Assembly: GCA_028023455.1 (NCBI GenBank)
Contig: JAQFVV010012442.1
Location: 2,925,477 to 2,989,476 of the forward strand
Origin: Epiperipatus broadwayi
Lineage: Eukaryota; Onychophora; Udeonychophora; Euonychophora; Peripatidae
Direction of reading: 5' to 3'
DNA length: 64,000 bases
In this document: piece by piece, positions 1-12,489 of the stretch
Numbering within the stretch: the first letter of the stretch is position 1
How the letters are laid out: every line of letters begins with the position of its first letter
The notes under the pieces: generated by a model
Databases searched by the model: none
What the model was told of the DNA's origin: nothing
Seen by the model: the letters and a program-made list of their open reading frames with translations, nothing else
Made by a program: the position numbers and the translations under genes

Positions 1-2156
1 AGTATATTTAATTATAGTAGAGTAAATGTATGACCTATTTTAAGTTATTTAGAATAAGCTGTTTTATTTATCTTTTGATCACAGTAACAGTTGTTAGAGT
101 TCTTTCTTCCTGAGCTAGATTAAAGTAAAACAATTAGTTGTATAGATGATAGGGATGTATTGGTGTATTGAATATTCAAATAACAATTCTGGATAGTGCC
201 ACACTGTTAATATCTGGGCACTACATTTTTATTTTTGAAGAGAAATTATGTTTATTGTTGGCCAGTACATTAATTGTACTTTCTGACCAAAGCTTTAATT
301 ATGATCAGCATGTTTTATTATCTAGCTTTATTTTTTATTATGATTAATGGATTAACACTTAAATATGCATGTGCTTAGTTTTGTATTGTATTTGTGTACT
401 ATGTATGACAATGACTAGATAATTAGCCTATCTATATTGGAACCATTGCCAATCCATTCACAATCTTGATTGTTGAATTTTTATTTTTGATTGTTCATGA
501 TGATGAATGATTTGATTACTTTTGTTTAATGCTGGTTGTAATTAAACTTAGTTTTATTTCTTGCTAATCTCTTATGCTTATTCCTTTCATATTTAATTGT
601 GCATATTAAGTATGGAAAAGATGATGTTTTCCTATCTTCTAGTAATTCAGTTCTTTGTGTACCATTACAAATGTCTACTCAATGTTGGAACTATATAACA
701 CTTTATTACTCTTATCATTTCTATTATTACAAATTGTGATCTAACTATGAGCTGATTAGTGACAACATAACTTGATTATCAGAATTACCCTGAAAAACCA
801 AACTCTATATTTCAATGCAGAATTAATTTGAAAATACATTACTGTAAAATATAACAGGAATATAGATGATGATTAAATGATATTTTGATGATAAAATTAT
901 AAAAATATTGATATTAATGTATATTTTAGGAGATCATATTTAAAGTTAAACATAAAATTTAAGAATTATATTTAGTGATTAATTGAATTTTTACTATTGG
1001 AATTTATTTAGATGCACTTTAAATTTTGATGATGATGGAGGATTGTGCCATTGTATTGCAATTCTAAGGAGTGTTCTATTTCAGACATTGTTTTAATCAA
1101 CTTTATGAATTTGATATTTACTATTGTTTATCATGGTCCAGGTATCACAATCCTGTTATGATCTCTAGCCTCTTTCCCAAGGAAAGAAATAAAATGTAGA
1201 TGTGTATTTACCAGATCCTAAAAGTCAAATGAGTAAGGTTTCGCAAAGATTTTGTATTGCTATTTTTATATTTGATTGTGTTTAGCTTGTAGTGTCGAAA
1301 ATAAGTTAAGCCTTTTGGTATTCATTCTAAATTCCGTACTTAAAGCCCAGTGATTGTATTTTCTATTTATCCCAGGATTTCAGGTCATTTTGCATTATTT
1401 TGCTGTCAGAATCTCATCAGATCTCTGAGAAAAACAGTTTGTGATATGAAATTATTGTACATGCATACTTAAAATAAAAATAAATAATAAAAATATTTGT
1501 GAATTGAATATTAGTTACACAGATATGATCAGGAGAGAAATGAAGAATAAAACAGGAGAAATAGATTAAACAAATCAGGTACTGAGACTATAACATTTAA
1601 AAAAAGGCAGATTAAGAGTAATATTAGGAATAGTATTTTGTTCAATAAGAAGAAAGATTTTATGTACAGGGAAGGGTTATTAAATTAATTTTATGAGATA
1701 TTTTAAAAAAAATCATATTTGCATTTTCTGTGTAAAAATAAATTATCTCAGTGTTTTTTAAAGATTAAAAGTTATAATAGACCTATATACTGACAAAAAT
1801 CAAACTAAAAGATGTAGAAAAAGTATAATCAAGAAAAAATCAGCATTCAAGTGATATTCACCATATAGAGATACCATGTCCATGTTAACCCATTGATTAA
1901 AAATGCTGAAAGAAATAAACTAAGTATGCTTAATAAAATATAAAAAAGCAAACAAAAAACAAAATAAAGAAGAAAGATAAAATAAAAAAGATGAACAAAT
2001 AATCTTTTTTTATGATAAATGCTACAATAAAAGACATTCAAACAATCTTTATCTAGGATTGTTCCCATTCCCATACCAGTTTCAAGCTATGGCTCTCTTC
2101 AATGAGGAGATAGGACATCACATTCAAAAAACCAATTCAACTAAGCATTTATCTAC
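1..2156. other. AT-rich sequence with no recognisable gene
   Basis: Both strands were read. Open frames are short, rich in Phe, Ile, Leu and Tyr as expected from AT-rich noise, and show no domain motif. No long repeat or structured RNA was recognised. It may be intron or intergenic DNA. Confidence 0.6.
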
Positions 2157-2896
2157 TAAAATTAGTTATAAAATGCAAAAACAACAGCACAAAAATGGCA
2201 GGAATTTGTTAAAAAGAATCACTCTCAGTTATCTAACTAACAGATGTAATAATAATTCAAACCTTAATAACAGACTAATAGATATTAAGTAATCAATGCT
2301 CATATTAATCTATAATTATTACAGCTTTCGCTGTGAATTTTATTACATAATATAATCACTAGCATCATTAGAGTTTAAATTCAGTTAATATGTTACTCTA
2401 CTACATCGCACATATATAAAATCAACAAAATAGAAATTAAATAATCAGAATAGAAAATAGAATTTCAAAATAATTAAAAGAGATTACCAATTTCCCTCGA
2501 GAGTGAGTTGATCATTCAGGATGTCGTTGAATTTTTTCATCCTTGCAAAATGAAACTTGGGCATTCTAGAAAAAATATGGGATTTATATATTACATTTTC
2601 CCCATCTATTGATCGCGTTTTCTTTCACTTAAAGTTTGTTATTTTTAAAATAACTTACGCACAATTTTGAAATGTAGATAGAAACTGCAAAAATAGCATA
2701 AACATTTTTGGTACTATTTCTACCATAAAGAAATTTCCAGAATTCGGGTCATGTGATATATTGGTGTTACTTTTGCCCCTGAGAAATCAATAAGTGTATT
2801 TTTTTTAGAAAGTGAAAAGTATTTTTTTTAATAAAGGAAAATAATACATTTTTTCATTTTAAATTATAAGTCAATAATATTAACAAATTAAAAATC

Positions 2897-3050
2897 CTCT
2901 CCTTTTCAAAAACTTCAATATTGAGCATATATTTATGTAATACAAAACTCCGTTTCATCTGTTTTTATCTTCTTATAGTCATTTTTGGAGTTTTGTATTA
3001 TATAAATATGTTCAGTATTGATATAAGAAAATAAAGTTTTTGAAAAGAAA
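2897..3050. repeat. Nested inverted repeat inside the left foldback arm
   Basis: The segment around 2900-2955 (TTTTCAAAAACTT, then TAATACAAAACTCC) is repeated inverted at 2988-3050 (GGAGTTTTGTATTA, then AAGTTTTTGAAAAG). This makes a secondary palindrome of about 55-bp arms with a 30-bp loop. The partner palindrome occurs in the right arm near 4137-4300. The arms may therefore contain an older MITE-like element that predates the large inversion. Confidence 0.75.
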
Positions 3051-3465
3051 AAGAAGAAGGAGTTTTAATTTGTGGATATTTTTGGAGAACATATATATTT
3101 TGAAAAAAAAAGTGATTGTACATTTGCTGTATTATAATATATGATAATAAATCAAATAATTTAGATATATATATGCATTTTTTTCGAAATATTAATCAAT
3201 TAAGCTTTCTGGGTATTTTTGGGACGGCTTCCTTCGTTATTACTTTTTAGTTGGCTTTGGGATGAAAGAAAGTAAAACGAAAACATTACTGTTATATTTA
3301 GTTTGTACTTTAATGAAGACAATACCTAACCCTAAGATTTTTAATACTTTTTATTTATTGTTTGAAATGTGGCAACTCAAAAAGTTTGAATAAAAACTGT
3401 TGTACACATTACATTACATAAGTTTTAAAGTTTATATAGCTTTCTATGGACACACACGCTCAGCC

Positions 3466-3736
3466 CTCCAATGCCTCCCTGACAACATGGCGAATTTATG
3501 TGGCAGCACCACCACAAAGGGGAGGACTTGTTCAGAGCCATGCTTGCCGAGATGGTCATTCCAAGATTTTCGATAGTTTAACTTGAATTTTTATTTTTTT
3601 ATTTGTTTATTTATTATTGATTATAAATAAACACATAACCTAAAGAAATCACTAGTCTTTTGCCTTCATTTGTTTGCATGTCAAATTTTGATTATAGGTC
3701 TGTTTATTAGTTATTTTGTTTTAATTCTTATTTGTT
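3466..3736. other. Single-copy spacer of the foldback
   Basis: This 271-bp segment has no counterpart in the other arm. Its first ~110 bp are unusually GC-rich for the window (around CTCCCTGACAACATGG and CACAAAGGGGAGG), unlike the arms. No domain is recognisable in the short frames. It could be captured host sequence or a remnant of the element's internal region. Confidence 0.5.
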
Positions 3737-4136
3737 GTGTGCATGTGTGGCCATAAAAAGCTGTACAAACTTTAAAACTTATGGAACAAAATGTGTACAG
3801 CAGTTTTTATTCGAATTTTTGAAATGCCACATTTCAAACAATAAATAAAAAGTATTACATCTTACGGTTAGATTTTGTCTTCATTAAAGTACAAACAGTA
3901 ATGTTTTCATTTTTACTTCCTTCCCTCCCAAAGCCAAATAAAAAGTAATAATGGAGAAAGCCCTTCCCAAAAACACACAGGAAGCTTAATGGATTAATAT
4001 TTTGAGAAAATGCATATATATCTAAATTATTCGATTTATTATCATATATTATAATACAGCAAATGTACAATCATTTTTTTTTCAAAATATATATGTTCTC
4101 CAAAAATATCCACAAATTAAAACTCCTTCTCTTTTT

Positions 4137-4300
4137 TCTTTTCAAAAACTTTATTTTCTTATAGTAATACTGAACATATTTATATAATACAAAACTCCAA
4201 AAATGACTGTAAGAAGATAAAAAAAGTTGAAACGGAGTTTTCTATTACATAAATATATGCTCAGTATTGATAAAAGAAAATAAAGTTTTTGAAAAGGAGA
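4137..4300. repeat. Nested inverted repeat in the right foldback arm
   Basis: Mirror partner of the nested palindrome at 2897-3050: TTTTCAAAAACTTTATTTTC at the left edge and its complement ending at about 4298, around a short loop. Keeping this in both arms shows the nested element was already present when the big inverted duplication formed. Confidence 0.7.
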
Positions 4301-5052
4301 AGAATTTTTAATTTGTTAATATTATTGACTTATAATTTAAAATGAGAAAATATATTAATTTCCTTTTTTAAAAAAAATACTTTCACTTTCTACAAAAAAT
4401 ACACTTGATGATTTCTCAGCGGCAAAACTTATAACACCAATATGTCATGTGACCCGAGTTGTGGAAATTTCTTTATAGTAGAAATAGTACCAAAAATGTC
4501 TATGTTAATTTTGCAGTTTATGTCTACATTTCAAAAGTTTATGTAAGTTATTTTAAAAATAACCAACTTTAAGTGAAAGAAAACGCGATCAATAGATGGA
4601 AAAAAATGTAATATATAAATCACTAAAGGAGAGATCTAGAATGCCCAAGTTTCATTTTGAAAGGATGAAAAAATTCAAGGAACTCTTAAATGATCAACTC
4701 ACTTTCGAAAAAAAATTGGTAATCTATTTTAATTATTTTGAAATTTTATTTTCTATTCTGATTATTTCACTTCTATTTTGTTGATTTTATATATGTGTGA
4801 TGTATTAGAGTAACATATTAACTGAATTTAAACTCTAATGACACTATTGACTATGTTCTGTAATAAAATTCAGAGTGAAGGTTGTAATAATTATAGGTTA
4901 ATACGAACATTGATTACTTAATATGTATTAGTCTGTTATTAATGTTTGAATTATTATTATATCTGTTATTTAGAAAACTGAGAGTGATTTTTTTAAAACA
5001 AATTTCCTGCCATTTTTCACGCTGTTGTTTTTGCATTTTATAACTACTTTTA

Positions 5053-5572
5053 TTTTTTAAATCGATATGACACTCATTGTTATCTACATTTAATGTGAAT
5101 TATTACACTCCCCATCATTATAGTATTGAAAGTCAGAGTAATTTTTTTTCAAATGTACTGTATTATCACCATTAATTTGTCATTGTTATTATTATTATTT
5201 TTTTTTGAGATTTAGTATGTTTTTGTTTAATTTCATAGGCTTTTATTATAATTTTTTCCAGTTATTTCATAGGATTTTGAAACAGCATTCATAATTTGCA
5301 CTTTACTTATTTTTCATTGAAATCTTCATGTGTGTCTGTGGGGGGGGGTATCCAAATTTCAATTTCAGTGATTTTGAGCCATATTTGTTTTTATAAATTT
5401 CTCACATACAGGCTTCTTGGTGATTCTGGAATGTCACCTGGCAGCTTGTCCAGTGGGTGAAAACACTACCTTGTTTTTTTAATTCAGTAAATGATACTGA
5501 GATGAGAAAATTAACGAAAGGATTATTGTATTTATTTATTTATTTTATTTGTATGCATAAATGTAAATATGT
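5053..5572. other. No gene seen
   Basis: AT-rich sequence with a short G run at about 5340-5348. Nothing recognisable. Confidence 0.5.

Positions 5573-5652
<80 letters not shown>
5573..5652. repeat. (ATA)n microsatellite
   Basis: About 26 uninterrupted AAT/ATA triplets. It produces artificial poly-Ile reading frames on both strands, which are not genes. Confidence 0.97.
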
Positions 5653-5653
<1 letters not shown>

Positions 5654-5881
5654 GGACACATGCTTCGCAGTTTCGAAAAGATGGATGTTATAAGTAATTT
5701 GCATGCATTTGCATAGAGTCAGCCTAAAAAAAGGACTATGATTATGGAGCTGCAAGGGCTCCGAAAGTGCTAAGTCCATAAAATAGAAGCTTACTAATAA
5801 TAAACTTAAAGTTTCACCTCAGCTATTAATTTTAGCTTATCAGTAATTTACAGAGTAAGGGTGAAATAAAATTTGTTATTA

Positions 5882-5910
5882 CAATAATAATAATAATGAT
5901 GATGATGATG

Positions 5911-5987
<77 letters not shown>
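5882..5987. repeat. (ATA)n microsatellite with GAT interruption
   Basis: About 35 AAT-type triplets with five GAT triplets near the left end (about 5895-5910). The interrupted edge next to a perfect core is typical of an older margin with a recently expanded centre. Confidence 0.96.
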
Positions 5988-5988
<1 letters not shown>

Positions 5989-7345
5989 TAGGTTGTACAA
6001 CAGTTAAATTTAATGTAAATAGAAAATGTTGTTAAAATATCCAATTGTTGTAAGTATATATATGGTTTGATTTCAAATACATGCCTATGTTTTTTCTTTA
6101 TTTAATTATAAGTGTCATACCATCATACTCGATTACCTAGCACATTAAAGTGCCCATATAAACTTTATTTACTAGATGTTTTATGAGAAAATTTCAAATA
6201 AAGAATTAAAACAAGGTAAATCAAATATCTGTCAATTTTGATTCATGATTTAATAAAAATAATATCCAATTTATTTGTTAACCTATTTAAAAGTTATGTA
6301 CATGGATAATATCTGAAATTTAAATATAAGGAATGATTTTATGTTCAGAGTATTATAGAAATTCATCTTATTTATAGAGTCCCATATGTATTTTAAAATT
6401 ATTATGATTATTATTATAAAATTTTAAGACCATAAAATGTATAAACGTTTCTTTAAAGTTCATTAGTCCTAATTACTGCTTTATTTAAACTAGATTAAAT
6501 TAATGTTTGGAAAGATAAATATAATGGATTGTTGCTAAAATATTTAGTATATTCAAAGATTGATTTATACAAGATTGTATTTTTATTAATAATAAGAGAT
6601 GTGATTACTAGAAAACGAGTAATTACTAAAAAATGAGTATTCTGCTTAATTGTTATTATTTGTATAAGTACATAGTTAATTAATAAAACGTATTTCAATA
6701 AGTTATTGGTCTAATGTTAAAATAGTTAATTATTTGTAAATATTTGTGTTGTATTAAAGCTAGATATATTATTAAATAGTTGTTTAGTTCATATCTGTAA
6801 GTAATAATATTATTATAGTGGTTTAGATGATTGGATTTTAATAAAATCCCTCTTGCAATTATCTAATTGTTAATCATTATTATGATGATTATTAAAAGAA
6901 TAATTATTGTCATTGACATTTTATGAAGATAGCTTAATAACCCATTAAATAAATTTAATATTTCTTTTAAATTTATTACATTGTAGTTTAGTATATGTAT
7001 AAGATAATTAATAATTATGTAAATAGTATTATTAATTATTTAACTATGAATTTATTATGTTAGTCATTGTTGTTATAATAATTTCCCTAATGATTTTAGC
7101 TTGATAATATAAGAATTTTTTTTATAATAGCAACACCATTGAAAGTATATTGTATATACTTTACAATGTTAAAAGCCGATGCAATGTGACACTTTCTTTA
7201 GCATATCTTATATCAACTGTAGTAGTAAAATATAGTTTCAATCAATAAGAATGAATGTATCTTATTTCAGATCATTCTATTTATAGTAGTGTCATTTTAT
7301 ATTTATATAGATCATGAAAATTTATAATTCTTGTGATGAAGAAAG
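5988..7345. other. No gene seen
   Basis: AT-rich sequence with many short ATTATT/TAATAA tracts. No protein motif or long repeat recognised. Confidence 0.5.
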
Positions 7346-7450
<105 letters not shown>

Positions 7451-7641
7451 GTAACTTCCAGTTATTATTATTAATCTAATATACTTTTATCTCTAATGAA
7501 ATTATTTATAAATATAAATATTTGATTATTTTAATATGTATACATATATACTATTTATATATATACATGTGAACTTTAAATAATACATACATTAATGTCA
7601 AGCTTTTGAGTAAATGCCAAATTTGAAGTTGAGAATAAATA

Positions 7642-7643
<2 letters not shown>

Positions 7644-7720
<77 letters not shown>
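7644..7720. repeat. (TA)n microsatellite, interrupted
   Basis: Two TA runs separated by TAATATATAA-type interruptions. Confidence 0.96.
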
Positions 7721-7724
<4 letters not shown>

Positions 7725-8427
7725 TGTTAATATTTATTGAAACAATTAAGCATGAAAATGAAATAAAAACACACGTGGAGATGCCTTCTGTCTTGAGTTA
7801 TTGAAAAAAAGAAAAGAAAATAATTTTTTTTTAAATAACTTTTTTTTTATAAATATTACTATTCAACATTTGGAATTAAATATTAACTCTTCCAAATTAA
7901 GATACATCTATGGATTAAAAGTCTATAAGGAAAATATTTTAATTTTCTATTAAATCTTGAAAGGAATAGCATTATAAAAGAAAAGAACATCTGTTTGAGT
8001 TTTTTGGAAACTACCTTATTTTAAAACTTCGTTATTCCACCTATATATATATATATATAAAGAATGTTTCAATGTGTAGTGAGTAAAAAACGTTATATCG
8101 TAAAGGTTTCAAAACCAACTTACATGCTATTTTGAAATATTAGTTGTAAAGAACATCTAATGATAATAGAAAAATGGAGAATAAGAACATCAACATTGAA
8201 AGAATATTTATTTTATATTATATCAATCAAATCATTGGATATTATTAACAGTTTATCAATTAGGGATAAATAAATCATCATTATACCAATGGATTAATAT
8301 ACTTCATAAAAGATCTTCATTAGGATTATGAACTACAGACTTAAATATCTACTCTTAACTCTGGAAAATAAGTTTTTCTTTCTTTATTTATGTATATATT
8401 ATAATAATGCTTATATTATTTTAATAT
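7721..8427. other. No gene seen
   Basis: AT-rich, with a short TA run at 8042-8060. Nothing recognised. Confidence 0.5.
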
Positions 8428-9093
<666 letters not shown>

Positions 9094-9128
<35 letters not shown>

Positions 9129-9142
9129 ATATAATTTATATA

Positions 9143-9181
<39 letters not shown>
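9094..9181. repeat. Compound (TA)n microsatellite
   Basis: Two TA runs of about 16 units separated by a short TAATATATAATTTATATAA-like spacer. Confidence 0.95.
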
Positions 9182-9184
<3 letters not shown>

Positions 9185-9546
9185 TATTATAAACATTATA
9201 TGAATATTAATTATTAGTTAATGCTTATATAAAGGCATATTAAATAATTTGTTTTGAAATTATCTCTGAAAAGAGCTAAGTGCATATTCTCCATGAGTTT
9301 GAATATCATGGCATAACAGTGACTGATAGAGGTATGAAGGATGGATGAACTTGTCTAAATTATATCAAAACTTATTTAAAATATATTGAGTTAGCATAAT
9401 AAAGATAGATATAATCATGGACTTAGTATTTCATCAATTCATTTCTAGCATTCTACCTGAAGACAAAGTTTGATTGTAGTGAAATGCATATCCTCTTTCT
9501 AAGGAATTTAATCATCCCATTATATTTAACAAGCCCAACTTAGACT

Positions 9547-9617
9547 TTAAATATAATTGATTCCATTATATTTGTCGCATCAACTGGGGCTATTAAATAT
9601 AATTGATTCCGTTATTA
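9547..9617. repeat. Short direct repeat
   Basis: The motif AAATATAATTGATTCC occurs at about 9548 and again at about 9595, followed by A/G-TTAT in each case. Spacing is 47 bp. Confidence 0.7.
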
Positions 9618-9634
9618 TATATATATATATATAT

Positions 9635-9687
9635 ATGGACATTTTATTATAATATATATATATATATATATTAAATAAAATGTCCAT
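9635..9687. repeat. Palindrome with a (TA)n core
   Basis: ATGGACATTTTATTA on the left is mirrored by AATAAAATGTCCAT on the right, around a ~20-bp TA run. A cruciform or hairpin could form. Similar (TA)-cored palindromes occur at 11304-11376 and 32167-32250. Confidence 0.85.
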
Positions 9688-9737
9688 TAATTATAAGAGA
9701 TAACAGTATATTAAATTTTAAACTAATAATTAAGCCA

Positions 9738-10757
9738 TTGCAAAAAAGAGGATATATAAATTGTAAATCAAAAGAACCAATGATGCATAAGATGGCAAGT
9801 TTTAGAACGTTTTTGCTTCAGAATAAAAAATTATGTCCTTACCAAAATGATAAACTGAAAAATATTGAAATATTTGCCAAGGAATTTCTTGATGTTGGTT
9901 ATAAAATGGAACAAATAAACAATACTTTATGTCAATTTAAAAAAAGTTATAATGATTTAAAGGAAATAAAGATTAATAGTAAACAATGGATATCTATTTC
10001 ATTTATTTCAAATCCACAAGTGAAATTTTTTAAGGATATATATATATAAGAATGTGTTAATGTTTTATTCTACATTCCAAACAATATTAATAAATTAGTC
10101 AATAATTCTAAGGATGTTATACCTGTCAAGCAGAAAAGTAATGTCATATATCAATTTTTTTGTGATTGTATGCTATCATATATAGGTTAATCTAGGTGCA
10201 GTATTGAGGGAGCATGAATTGTTATATAAGTGTGTAAAAAATAAAAATAATGGTGATTTAGTGTCTCCTTCAGTTTTCTTTGATCATGAAAAAACATGTA
10301 AATATAAATTTAAATTTGATTTTGAAAATGTGAAAATTCTTCACGAAGAGAGAAACCATAGTAAAAGAGAAATTAGAGGCATTTTTTATAAACAGGAATA
10401 AAATGCATTTAAATAATCGACAAGCTGCTAACATTAAAATACAAGATTCGTGGGATTTGAATAGATGACACTTGCTTACACTTTTTTTAAAATTTAATGG
10501 CAGTTGAGGCGGGTTTAAGAAATTAACCAAAAGTACTTCTATGGATTTAAGGATTGTTTGTAAACTGTTAAATTTATTATTTCAATTATAGATATGTGTA
10601 TTTGTTTTGCAGTCTCATCTGCATAAGATTTTGATTAAAATTTCCACTTCCATCTGGTCACACAAGCCCAGTTAAAGGATTGTGTGATCAAGTAGAAATA
10701 TTGAAATTTTTTATTAAATTGCAAAACATATTTTTATATCTGCACTCCATGAAAGAA

Positions 10758-10758
<1 letters not shown>
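9738..10758 (+). pseudogene. Penelope-like element 3' fragment (RT tail and GIY-YIG), decayed
   Basis: Three consecutive broken frames line up with the C-terminal part of a PLE polyprotein. Frame 9738-10049 (103 aa) resembles the region after the RT palm. Around 10110-10175 a frame reads SNVIYQFFCDC then SYIG, resembling the GIY-YIG nuclease core (VIY ... C-x-C ... YIG) and followed by a stop. Frame 10204-10401 starts REHELLYK, the position of the family's R..EH motif, and continues KFDFENVKILHEERNHSKRE, the conserved helix preceding the nuclease glutamate. The 3' non-coding part (about 10560-10758) aligns with the fragment at 38300-38705, both ending in a CCATGAAA block just before TA-rich DNA. 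Several stops and frameshifts make it non-functional. Confidence 0.75.

Positions 10759-10792
<34 letters not shown>
10759..10792. repeat. (TA)n between two PLE pieces
   Basis: About 17 TA units lie exactly between the 3' end of the decayed PLE and the start of the PLE-derived palindrome. Confidence 0.95.
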
Positions 10793-10795
<3 letters not shown>

Positions 10796-10842
10796 ATATT
10801 ATTATTACTATTTGTGGGATATTCCGTGTAGTGAAAAAGCTA

Positions 10843-10889
10843 AATGCTGACGTTTCAGTACAATATCAAGTACCTTCCTCAGAGCATCC
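10843..10889 (-). ncRNA. Hammerhead ribozyme motif in left arm of PLE palindrome
   Basis: Read on the minus strand: GATGCT, then core CTGAGGA (fits CUGANGA), a stem II hairpin AGGTAC...GTACT with one bulged G, GAAA, CGTC, then AGCATT. GATGCT pairs with AGCATT (five Watson-Crick pairs plus a wobble) as stem I. ACGU forms a minimal self-complementary stem III, and GUC is the preferred cleavage triplet. Hammerheads in PLE terminal repeats are established in several animal groups. The stem II bulge may lower activity. Confidence 0.7.
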
Positions 10890-11200
10890 TCTTTCTCAAA
10901 TCATAAGAATGCAGGTGTGATTTAAAACCGTTATTATCATTTTCTTTTTCCTCATATTTAAATTCTATTGGTTGAGAAGTTTTAAAATTTATTTTCTCTT
11001 CCAATAGCTTCTTCCAAATGTTGTTAATCTTCTTTAATTCACACCTTTCATTAAAAGAAGATTAACAACATTTGGAAGAAGCTATTGGAAGAGAAAATAA
11101 ATTTTAAAACTTCTCAACCAATAGAATTTAAATATGAGGAGAAAGAAAATGATAAAAATGGTTTTAAATCTCACATGCAGTCTTATGATTTGAGAAAGAG

Positions 11201-11246
11201 GATGCTCTGAGGAAGGTACTTGATATTGTACTGAAACATCAGCATT
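11201..11246 (+). ncRNA. Hammerhead ribozyme motif in right arm of PLE palindrome
   Basis: Inverted counterpart of the left-arm motif, with one change in the minimal stem III: GAAA is followed by CATC instead of CGTC. The C-G pair of stem III is lost, but the cleavage triplet remains of NUH type (AUC). It is probably weaker than the left copy. Confidence 0.6.
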
Positions 11247-11303
11247 TAGCTTTTTCACTACACGGAATATCCTGCAAATTGTAATAATAATATGACATCT
11301 TTT

Positions 11304-11321
11304 ATCCGTTAAAATATTAGA

Positions 11322-11352
<31 letters not shown>

Positions 11353-11376
11353 CTAATATTTTAATATTTTAACGGA
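11304..11376. repeat. Palindrome with a (TA)n core
   Basis: ATCCGTTAAAATATTAGAAT (11304-11323) is mirrored by ATTCTAATATT...TTAACGGAT (11350-11376) around a TA run. The right arm has a small internal duplication of TTTTAATA-type sequence. Confidence 0.85.
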
Positions 11377-11394
11377 TATATATATATATATATA

Positions 11395-12439
11395 TCATCA
11401 ACCATTATCAATCCACTGCAGGATAAAGATCTCTCCAGGTTCAATCAATTTTTTTCGATCTTTAGCTTCTTTTCTCCACATTACCCCTGCACACTTTTTA
11501 TTTCATCAATCCATTTCACATGTGGTCTCTTTCTGGGTCTTTTGAAATCTCTTGGAATCCAGATTAAGATTTCAATTGTCCATCTATTATCATCTCTTCT
11601 TGCAATATTTTTAGCCCAACTCCACTTTAGTCTTTTAATTTTTTCAATGAGGTCAGTAACACCTATTTGTTCTTTTGCCCATATACTGCATTTTTGATCT
11701 CTTCTTCTTACTCCCAACATGCAACTCTCCATCATTCTTTGAGTTGGGCTGAAGTTTCTGTATTGCTCTTCTATTAAGTGTCCAAGTTTCAGATCCATAA
11801 GTAAGAACTGGTAAAACCCATTTATTGAAAGCCTTTTTTTTTTCAAACACATAGGCATATTTCCTTTTAGTATCAAGTTATTTCTACCTAAAGCACTCCA
11901 ACCAAGTTTAATTCTATGATTAATTTCATTCGTTATGTTTCCTTCTATATTAATAATCTAATCAAGGTATTTCTAACTGTTAACTTCTTCTAACCCATCA
12001 TAATCAATTTTTATTTTCATAATTTTGAGAAAATCAATTAAACATTACTTTAATATTTTTAACATTTATATTTAGACCTACTTTCATATGAAAATTCCTG
12101 CAACATTTCCTGCAGACCTAAAGCATTATTTGCAAAAACGACTACATCACCTGCAAAATCTAAATGACTTAAATAATTTCCATTTATTTTCATTCCTTTA
12201 GCTTCCCATTTTAATCTACAAAATGCTTCTTGCAGCACTTCTGTAAAAAGTTTTGAAGATATGGAGTCACTTTGTCTTACACCCATCTCATTGTTGACTA
12301 TTCTAGAATCATTATGTAATATAATTGTTGCTGTTGCATTTTATAAATATTCTTTAAAATATGACAATATCCTGGATCTATACTTTGGTGATCCAATGCT
12401 TTAATCACTGAAAAAATGTTTATAGAGTCAAATGCCTTT
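11395..12439 (-). pseudogene. RTE-type LINE, 3' segment (RT C-terminus and tail)
   Basis: Minus-strand frames match the RTE/BovB-like reverse transcriptase. 12450-12420 reads KKAFDSIN (RT motif A region). 12286-12059 reads GVRQSDSISSKLFTEVLQEAF, then LSHLDFAGDVVVFANN; the catalytic FADD is changed to FAGD. 11876-11481 gives the typical C-terminus RRDQK...WAKEQIGVTDLIEKIKRLKWSWAKNIARRDDNRWT and a RW-DEI ending. The 3' end near 11395, just after GATTGATAATGGTTGATGAT on the minus strand, runs into a TA/TGA-rich tail as RTE elements do. This piece continues at 18213-20015 on the other side of the inserted LINE. Stops and frameshifts are frequent. Confidence 0.85.
12430..12439. repeat. Left target-site duplication of the inserted LINE
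   Basis: AAATGCCTTT, identical to 18203-18212. Within the RTE it encodes the KAF of the DYEKAFDS motif, so the insertion point can be read from the protein as well as from the DNA. Confidence 0.88.
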
Positions 12440-12489
12440 TTATTTTTTTTTATGAAACCTCCGATAAGTTTAAAAAAAGTTTGTTGCTG

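Larger units (their letters stand above)
2157..5052. mobile_element. Large foldback element with ~1.3-kb inverted arms
   Basis: The left arm (about 2157-3465) is the reverse complement of the right arm (about 3737-5052). Identity by eye is roughly 80-90 percent, interrupted by small indels. Paired landmarks are the block around the GATCGCG at 2612 and its partner near 4584, and the TTATAAAATGCAAAAAC near 2165 matching the end near 5040. A 271-bp single-copy spacer separates the arms. Apparent ORFs inside (2059-2292, 3855-4070, 4596-4784) are the same sequence read on opposite strands and have no family resemblance. This is probably a foldback-type non-autonomous DNA transposon or an old inverted duplication. 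I could not define a target-site duplication at the ends, and no transposase is present. Confidence 0.8.
10793..11300. mobile_element. Near-perfect palindrome made of PLE 3' termini
   Basis: The left arm (about 10793-11038) and right arm (about 11052-11300) are inverted copies with only a few mismatches, joined by a ~13-bp spacer. The arm sequence matches the 3' portion downstream of the GIY-YIG remnant at 25310-25870 (AAGCTATTGG..., AACTTCTCAACCAATGG-like block, GAGGAGAAA block) and its minus-strand relative at 20516-20760. PLEs are known for terminal repeats in direct or inverted arrangement. This looks like two 3' ends joined head to head, without coding sequence. Each arm keeps a hammerhead-like motif. 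Confidence 0.85.

Noticed and set aside
4596-4784. ORF MEKNVIYKSLKERSRMPKFHF... in the foldback right arm
   Set aside because: The mirrored left arm does not keep this frame, and no family resemblance was seen. It is treated as chance within the repeat.
5457-6044. ORFs rich in Ile, Tyr or Leu over microsatellites (also at 8328, 15157, 20229, 35724, 39632, 41576, 42004, 55137)
   Set aside because: They are translations of (ATA)n, (ATT)n or (TA)n tracts with no conserved flanks.
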